63,473 nt of DNA from an uncultured Pseudomonadota bacterium. GTDB taxonomy: Bacteria > Pseudomonadota > Gammaproteobacteria > Burkholderiales > SG8-39. Each line of letters begins with the position of its first letter. Positions within the stretch are counted from its first letter, which is position 1. The notes beneath the pieces are model-generated. The model did no database searches. It was not told the origin of the DNA and worked only from the letters and a program-made list of their open reading frames with translations. Below, piece by piece: positions 58,980-63,473 of this stretch. The position numbers were made by a program, and so were the translations under genes. The stretch lies in the NCBI GenBank assembly GCA_903921325.1, contig CAIXPL010000036.1, positions 1 to 63,473 on the forward strand, given 5' to 3'.

Positions 58980-59011
58980 TTTCGATTATGCGGAGCTACG
59001 CATAATCGAAA
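58980..59011. promoter_or_regulatory. dif-like recombination site: 13-bp arms, 6-bp spacer
   Basis: TTTCGATTATGCG (58980-58992), spacer GAGCTA (58993-58998), CGCATAATCGAAA (58999-59011): a perfect inverted repeat. The geometry is that of a tyrosine-recombinase crossover site. It spans the right junction of the RIT element. Just inside, CGCATAA-TTTCGA-TTATGCG (58973-58992) resembles the element ends joined around a 6-bp overlap. Confidence 0.75.
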
Positions 59012-59231
59012 CAATTACCTGTTCGCCGGTTCTGACGCAGGCGGTGAACGCGCCGCCGCGATGTACAGTCTGATCGGTACGGCAAAGCTCAACGGTCTGG
59101 ATCCGGAGCGCTACTTGCGCGAAGTGCTCACCCGCATCGCCGACCATCCGGTGAACCGGGTTGCAGAACTGCTGCCCTGGAACCTGGCTGCCGAAAAGAC
59201 CGATACTACCGAGCAGCGGCTGGCTGCCTGA
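59010..59231 (+). pseudogene. tnpC: IS66 transposase TnpC, 3' part
   Basis: In the tnpC frame this encodes NNYLFAGSDAGGERAAAMYS, then KLNGLDPERYLREVLTRIAD and HPVNRVAELLPWNL, and ends AAEKTDTTEQRLAA. This is the C-terminal part of the DDE transposase normally joined to the 5' part at 54252. It has no start codon of its own. Together the two parts make a full-length TnpC of about 510 residues. Confidence 0.9.
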
Positions 59232-59281
59232 GACTCACGCCGCCGTCAAGAACGGTGCTGTACGGACGCTTACGTGAATAC

Positions 59282-59315
59282 GAACCCGTCTTACACAGAA
59301 GGAGTTCGAGAATGA
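59282..59315 (+). pseudogene. 3' fragment of the split small gene
   Basis: Encodes NPSYTEGVRE and stop in the frame that continues RVNT of the 53121 fragment after the 8-bp duplication. It contains the AAGGAG ribosome-binding site for the DUF2924 gene, and its TGA overlaps the DUF2924 ATG. Confidence 0.8.
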
Positions 59316-59776
59316 CAACACACGCAAGTACCGCCATTGCAAAAATTGCGCAGCTGCCAAATTTGTCGATGGAAGGCCTCTGGGCACTGTGGGATCAGCT
59401 GTTTGACCGCCGTCCTGGCCATCACCAGCGCACCTACCTTGAAAGCCGCATCGCGTACAAGCTGCAGGAACGAGAGTTCGGAAGCCTGCCAACGCACGTC
59501 CGGCGCAAACTGGAACTGATCGGTGAAACCGGCGAAATCCCCAACCACAAGCGCCGCGCCGAAAGCGAACTTGCGCCCGGCACAACGCTGGTCCGTGAGT
59601 ACAACGGCATCACCTACCGCGTCAGGGTACTGGACGACGGCCGATTTGACCTCGACGGTCGCCCGTTCAAAAGTCTGTCGGCGGTGGCACGCGCCATCAC
59701 CGGCACCCAATATTCCGGCCCGGTATTTTTCGGGCTGAAGCCAACCAGCCGTGAAAGAAAGGCGGCACTGGTATGA
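59312..59776 (+). CDS. DUF2924 protein of the recombinase module
   Basis: 154 residues, with LWDQLFDRRPGHHQRTYLES near 25 and the C-terminal domain GTTLVREYNGITYRVRVLDD, GRPFKSLSAVARAITGTQYS, GPVFFGL. DUF2924 usually accompanies large serine recombinases and probably assists DNA binding, with exact role unknown. ATG 59312 has AAGGAG upstream. It overlaps the recombinase gene by 4 bases. The IS66 insertion has removed it from its original promoter. Confidence 0.92.
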   Translation: MTTHASTAIAKIAQLPNLSMEGLWALWDQLFDRRPGHHQRTYLESRIAYKLQEREFGSLPTHVRRKLELIGETGEIPNHKRRAESELAPGTTLVREYNGITYRVRVLDDGRFDLDGRPFKSLSAVARAITGTQYSGPVFFGLKPTSRERKAALV

Positions 59777-61203
59777 AAACGCCGACGAAGCCGCTGCCGG
59801 CGGTGACAACCAAAAAGCGTTGTGCCATCTACACCCGCAAGTCCACCGACGAAGGCCTGGATCAGGAATACAACAGCCTCGAGGCCCAGCGCGATTCGGC
59901 GCTGGCCTTCATCAGCAGCCAACGCCATGAAGGCTGGATTGCCGTCGACGATGGTTACGACGATGGCGGGTTTTCCGGCGGCAATACGAATCGACCCGCG
60001 CTCAAGCGGTTGCTGGCGGACGTCGAGGAGGGGCGCGTCGACGTGGTGGTGGTCTACAAGATCGACCGGCTGTCACGCTCGCTGTCCGACTTTGCCAAAA
60101 TGGTCGACCTGTTCGACGAGCGCGGTGTCACGTTTGTGTCCGTCACTCAGCAGTTCAACACGACCACCAGCATGGGGCGATTGACGCTCAACATCCTGCT
60201 GTCCTTTGCCCAGTTCGAGCGTGAGGTCACAGGCGAGCGGATCCGCGACAAAATCGCCGCCAGCAAAGCCAAGGGAATGTGGATGGGTGGTACGCCGCCC
60301 CTGGGGTATGACGTCAAGGATCGCAAACTCGTCGTCAACGAGCCCGAGGCGCAGATGGTCAGGGACATTTTTGCGCGATACGCCGAAACCGGATCGGCGG
60401 CCCAACTGGTGCGTGAACTGCAGATCGAGGGGCGTACCAGCAAGGCGTGGGTCGCGCAGAACGGGCGTCGCCACGAAGGGACGATCATCGATCAACAGCG
60501 TTTGTTCACGATGCTGCGCAATCGCCTCTACCTTGGCGAGATGACTCACAAGGGCAAGGTGTTTCCTGGCCAGCACGATCCGATCATCACGTCGGAGTTG
60601 TGGGCGTCTGTTCACGCGATCATTGATCGCCGCAAGCAGGGCCCGCGCACAAGGTACAAAAAGGAGCCGGCGCTGCTGACTGGTTTGCTGTACGCGCCAG
60701 ATGGGCAGCGGATGTTGCCGACCTACACCCAGAAGAAGAACGGCAAGCGGTATCGGTACTACGTTCCCTACTTGGAAAAGCGGCAGGCGGCGGGTGCGAC
60801 CTATGACCCTACCCGGGGCAACATCGGATCGCTGCCAGCTTTGGAAATCGAAAATGCCGTGTTGGCGCAGGTTCACAAGGCGCTGCAGGAACCCGAGATG
60901 ATCGTCGGCGTGTGGCAGGCCAGCATGGCACTGCGCGAGCGGCAGGAATTGGACGAGCCGATGGTACTGGTCGCCATGCGACAGATGAGCCAGGTTTGGG
61001 AGAACCTGTTCCCGATCGAGCAGAACCGCATCATGCGGCTACTGATCGAGCGCGTCCAATTGCACGAGGATGGACTGGACATCATTTGGCGGGATGACAG
61101 TTGGCAACGGTTCAGCCGGGAATTGGAGCGTCACCAGTTTGTGGCCGAGCAGCGCGCACCGACAAATGACATCGACATGGCCAGCGAAGCGGAGGCCGTC
61201 TGA
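59773..61203 (+). CDS. Large serine recombinase
   Basis: 476 residues. Resolvase domain with nucleophile Ser in YTRKSTDEG (about residue 24), DGGFSGGNTNRPALKRLLAD (about 64), VVVYKIDRLSRSLSDFAK (about 93), and FAQFEREVTGERIRDKIAAS (about 150). The recombinase domain (GTPPLGYD, 170-280) and a zinc-type/coiled region follow. It performs site-specific integration or inversion through a Ser-DNA intermediate. Start and stop overlap both neighbours by 4 or 1 bases, so this is a single operon. Confidence 0.94.
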   Translation: MKTPTKPLPAVTTKKRCAIYTRKSTDEGLDQEYNSLEAQRDSALAFISSQRHEGWIAVDDGYDDGGFSGGNTNRPALKRLLADVEEGRVDVVVVYKIDRLSRSLSDFAKMVDLFDERGVTFVSVTQQFNTTTSMGRLTLNILLSFAQFEREVTGERIRDKIAASKAKGMWMGGTPPLGYDVKDRKLVVNEPEAQMVRDIFARYAETGSAAQLVRELQIEGRTSKAWVAQNGRRHEGTIIDQQRLFTMLRNRLYLGEMTHKGKVFPGQHDPIITSELWASVHAIIDRRKQGPRTRYKKEPALLTGLLYAPDGQRMLPTYTQKKNGKRYRYYVPYLEKRQAAGATYDPTRGNIGSLPALEIENAVLAQVHKALQEPEMIVGVWQASMALRERQELDEPMVLVAMRQMSQVWENLFPIEQNRIMRLLIERVQLHEDGLDIIWRDDSWQRFSRELERHQFVAEQRAPTNDIDMASEAEAV

Positions 61204-61673
61204 TGAGCACTTCCACCAAGGACATGCCGGCCAAACGCCGCGTCGAAATCACGCCAACCGGTAGACCGCGCCAATTTGAAACGGGTGGGCGGTCGGTGAC
61301 GTTTGTGCCGCTGGCGATCAAGCGTCGCCACTGCAGCAAGGTGATCGTGCCGCCCACCGGCGTCACGGTTGTGAAGACCACCTCGTCATTCGACCTGCCG
61401 TTGATCCGCACCCTCGGCAAGGCGTTCTACTGGCAACGGCTGATCGATACCGGGGAGGTGGCCAACGCCACCGAACTGGCGCGCCGCTTTCGACTTGAGA
61501 CGGGTTGGGTGTGCGAGGTGCTGCGCATGACCATGCTGGCTCCGAACATCATCCGGGCGATCCTGGATGGCCGGCAGCCACGGCATTTGAACCTGCATGC
61601 TGTGCGTGGCCGACAGGCCGAGGTGCCAGTGGATTGGCATGAGCAGCGGGTCTTATTTGGATTCATGTCTTGA
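61203..61673 (+). CDS. Recombinase-module protein with helix-turn-helix
   Basis: 156 residues. The C-terminal half carries VANATELARRFRLETGWVCE with a likely helix-turn-helix, followed by VLRMTMLAPNIIRAILDGRQ; the N-terminal half is basic (AKRRVEITPTGRPRQFETGG). Proteins of this type frequently follow the DUF2924-serine-recombinase pair and may set its directionality or regulate it, which is inference. The ATG overlaps the recombinase stop. Confidence 0.78.
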   Translation: MSTSTKDMPAKRRVEITPTGRPRQFETGGRSVTFVPLAIKRRHCSKVIVPPTGVTVVKTTSSFDLPLIRTLGKAFYWQRLIDTGEVANATELARRFRLETGWVCEVLRMTMLAPNIIRAILDGRQPRHLNLHAVRGRQAEVPVDWHEQRVLFGFMS

Positions 61674-61792
61674 ACTCGAACGATTGATTTCTGAAGCGAC
61701 CTAAGCTGCCGAAATTCGACGCCCCTACCTGCCCTCTCCTTCCAATTATTCCCAATGGGGGTATCCTAATCCCATAGGAAGGGAGGTCCTCT
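61674..61792. other. Short intergenic region before the M48 peptidase gene
   Basis: No gene. GGGAGG precedes the ATG at 61793 by about 8 bases. The base composition drops in GC beyond this point. Confidence 0.5.
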
Positions 61793-63473
61793 ATGGGTGA
61801 CTATTTCCACAAGCTGGCGAAACAGCTTGGATTCGCACTGGCAATAATTGTCAGTCTACACACCGGCCTGACATCAGCTGCCACCGGATCGGGATACTGG
61901 GAAGCAAAGAAGCTTGCCGAGTCATCTGCTCCGTATATGAAATTGCTGGATGGAAACCAGCAGGTTGTCGCAACGGTCTCTACCGCCCAAATGCGATCGC
62001 TCATGCAAATTAAAGAGCGAATTGAGGCAATTGCCAGGATAGACACGACGCTGCTTATTCAAGGTGACCAGCGGGTGAATGCTTTCGCCACCAATGTTGA
62101 AGGGCGAAACATTGTGGCCGTCACGCTCGGCATGCTGAAGCTGACTGATGGCAATACTGATGAACTAGCAGCCGTAGTGGGTCATGAAATTGGCCATCTG
62201 GTGCGAAACCACCTCCAAGAATCGGCAAGCCGCGATGCGGTAATCAATCTCATAGGTGCCATTTTTGGGGCGGTACTTGAGTCGAAGTTTCAAGTGAAAT
62301 ATCAAGTCCAAGGCCTCGGCTTGAATTTGGCTGATCTGGGAACGCGAGCCATTTCCACGACGTTTTCTCGTGACCAAGAGAGGGAAGCGGACGCCCTCGG
62401 CGTTGAGTGGATGATTAGTGCGGGTTACAACCCGGAGGGAGCAAGTCGGCTTTGGACAAAGATGCTGAATCGCCAAGGCGATTCCATTTTTGTGTTTCTT
62501 AGCACGCATCCCAATCCGTCCGAGCGTGTTGATAATGTTCGCAAGATCGCTCAGGAAAACAGCGCACGTATCACGCAACTGGCCAGTGCATCTAAACCGA
62601 CGCCACCGGTGGCTGTCGCGTCGGCTGGAACTAGCGCGCCGCGCACCACTTCTCTTGTTGCAATTTCGTCCGAAAACACCAGCAACTCGGCGTTTCGTCG
62701 AGGACTGGCGTCATTTCAAAGGAAAGACTATCAGGGCGCGCGCACGGAGTGGGCCTCTGAGATCGGGCAGAAAGACCCACGCTCGCTCTATGGAATTGCG
62801 GCACTTTATTTCAAGGGATTGGGTGTGGAACAAAGCAATGCCGAAGCGATGAAATGGTTTCAACGCTCGGCCGATGAAAAATTTTCTCCCGCCATTACTT
62901 CGCTTGGCATCATGTATCAAATGGGGATGGGCGTGCAGCGTGACATGAAGAAGGCGGTATTGCTTCTTGAGGAAGCCGCGCTACTCGGCGACCCAACGGC
63001 AGAAGCAGCGCTTGCACCACTTTATCTTTGGGGACTGGGCACCCAACCCGACCCGGTCAAGGCTCGAACGTACGCAGAACAGGCCGCCAGGAAGGGCAAC
63101 GTAAGCGGCGAATATATAGTTGGACGAGCCTATGAGCGAGGGCTGACCGTGAGCGTCGACTACGCGATGGCAAAGGAATATTTTGAGCGTGCTGCCGCCA
63201 AGGGATTTCAGCCTGCAACTGCGCGGCTCGGTGTTTTATACGAAAAAGGCCTCGGTGTAACGAAAGACGAGTCTGCTGCCATCAACAATTACAAAAAGGC
63301 GGCAGATGCCGGGGATTCGTCCGGACAGCTTTATTTGGGACGCGCTTATCTGAATGGCGTCGGGGTAGAAAAAAAGGCTCTATGCCGTTTAGTGTGGAAT
63401 TGGACTTATGTGCAAACATGGTGCAAGCGATCCAGGCCGAACGGCTTGGCAGGGATGAATGGGCTCTGGGGCA
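61793..63473 (+). CDS. M48-family metalloprotease with Sel1 repeats (runs off right edge)
   Basis: At least 560 codons. Residues 10-35 form a signal peptide (LGFALAIIVSLHTGLTSAAT). The M48 domain includes the zinc motif HEIGHLVRNH (about residue 130), FSRDQEREADALGVEWMISA (third ligand Glu, about 195) and THPNPSERVDN (about 240). From about residue 300 Sel1-type repeats appear (SLYGIAALYFKGLGVEQSNA, GEYIVGRAYERGLTVSVDYA, SGQLYLGRAYLNGVGVEK). It is probably a periplasmic quality-control protease. An A7 run at 63369-63375 may mark a frameshift, since the following residues (LCRLVWNWTYVQTW) look unlike protein. Confidence 0.85.
   Translation, partial: MGDYFHKLAKQLGFALAIIVSLHTGLTSAATGSGYWEAKKLAESSAPYMKLLDGNQQVVATVSTAQMRSLMQIKERIEAIARIDTTLLIQGDQRVNAFATNVEGRNIVAVTLGMLKLTDGNTDELAAVVGHEIGHLVRNHLQESASRDAVINLIGAIFGAVLESKFQVKYQVQGLGLNLADLGTRAISTTFSRDQEREADALGVEWMISAGYNPEGASRLWTKMLNRQGDSIFVFLSTHPNPSERVDNVRKIAQENSARITQLASASKPTPPVAVASAGTSAPRTTSLVAISSENTSNSAFRRGLASFQRKDYQGARTEWASEIGQKDPRSLYGIAALYFKGLGVEQSNAEAMKWFQRSADEKFSPAITSLGIMYQMGMGVQRDMKKAVLLLEEAALLGDPTAEAALAPLYLWGLGTQPDPVKARTYAEQAARKGNVSGEYIVGRAYERGLTVSVDYAMAKEYFERAAAKGFQPATARLGVLYEKGLGVTKDESAAINNYKKAADAGDSSGQLYLGRAYLNGVGVEKKALCRLVWNWTYVQTWCKRSRPNGLAGMNGLWG

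Larger units (their letters stand above)
55562..59005. mobile_element. Recombinase-in-trio (RIT-type) element
   Basis: A 3.4-kb segment with three overlapping tyrosine-recombinase genes on the minus strand, inserted in tnpC. The outer ends are TTATGCG (55562) and CGCATAA (ending 59005), flanked by a repeated TCGAAA (55556-55561 and 59006-59011). The tnpC coding sequence reads correctly if one TCGAAA copy and the insert are removed. Further copies of TTATGCGAA or its complement lie at 55562, 58884, 58954 and 58971. Named RIT by its gene trio; the exact ends are inferred. Confidence 0.85.
53312..59273. mobile_element. IS66-family insertion sequence carrying a RIT element
   Basis: Ends: GTAAGCGTCCGTCCAGAACC at 53312-53331 and its inverted copy at 59254-59273, matching at 18 of 20 positions. 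An 8-bp target duplication GTGAATAC flanks it (53304-53311 and 59274-59281). GTAAGCG ends and an 8-bp duplication are IS66 hallmarks. Genes tnpA, tnpB and tnpC are in the usual order, with tnpC split by a three-integrase element. Without that insert it would be about 2.5 kb. Confidence 0.93.

Overview
The window is GC-rich, densely coded chromosomal DNA. It probably comes from a betaproteobacterium (Burkholderiales or a relative). This is inferred from gene content: NdvB-type glucan synthase, phosphoketolase, SYLF, BON and PRC-barrel stress proteins, and two Crp/Fnr regulators of a type common there. There is no rRNA or tRNA to confirm it.

Positions 1-33 kb form a metabolic and envelope-stress block. 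It holds phosphoglucomutase (cut by the left edge), phosphoketolase and a histidine phosphatase; a four-gene export system (ABC ATPase, HlyD adaptor, outer-membrane factor with a 34-copy hexanucleotide repeat, FtsX-like permease); VIT and MgtA transporters; and many small stress proteins (SYLF, PRC-barrel, CDGSH, two triple-BON proteins, DUF883, lmo0937-like membrane peptides, DUF4398 lipoprotein, OmpA-like). An 8.6-kb cyclic beta-1,2-glucan synthase-like gene, MscS and a YflT-like protein complete it. A directional motif close to GTTCGCTTGCGCACAGACG recurs upstream of most of these genes, usually 50-85 bp before the start codon. In two divergent intergenic regions there are two copies, each facing its own gene. 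This looks like one stress regulon.

Positions 33.9-43 kb carry an acyl-CoA ligase, two acyl-CoA dehydrogenases and a complete livKHMGF-type ABC importer. Together they suggest uptake, CoA activation and oxidation of an unidentified carboxylic acid. The LivF Walker A lysine is replaced by arginine.

Positions 43-63.5 kb are an accessory island. It holds a YhaV toxin remnant, a trypsin-like protease, a HigBA-type pair whose toxin is frameshifted, an Abi/HEPN protein, a possible group II intron remnant after a terminator, an NYN protein, an unrecognised two-gene pair divergent from an XRE regulator plus ImmA/IrrE protease, a DUF2971-like gene, and a CoiA-like gene with one in-frame stop. A DUF2924/serine-recombinase module follows. 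Its first small gene is split by an IS66 element with an 8-bp target duplication, and the IS66 tnpC is itself split by a three-tyrosine-recombinase (RIT-type) element. The window ends inside an M48 peptidase-Sel1 repeat gene.
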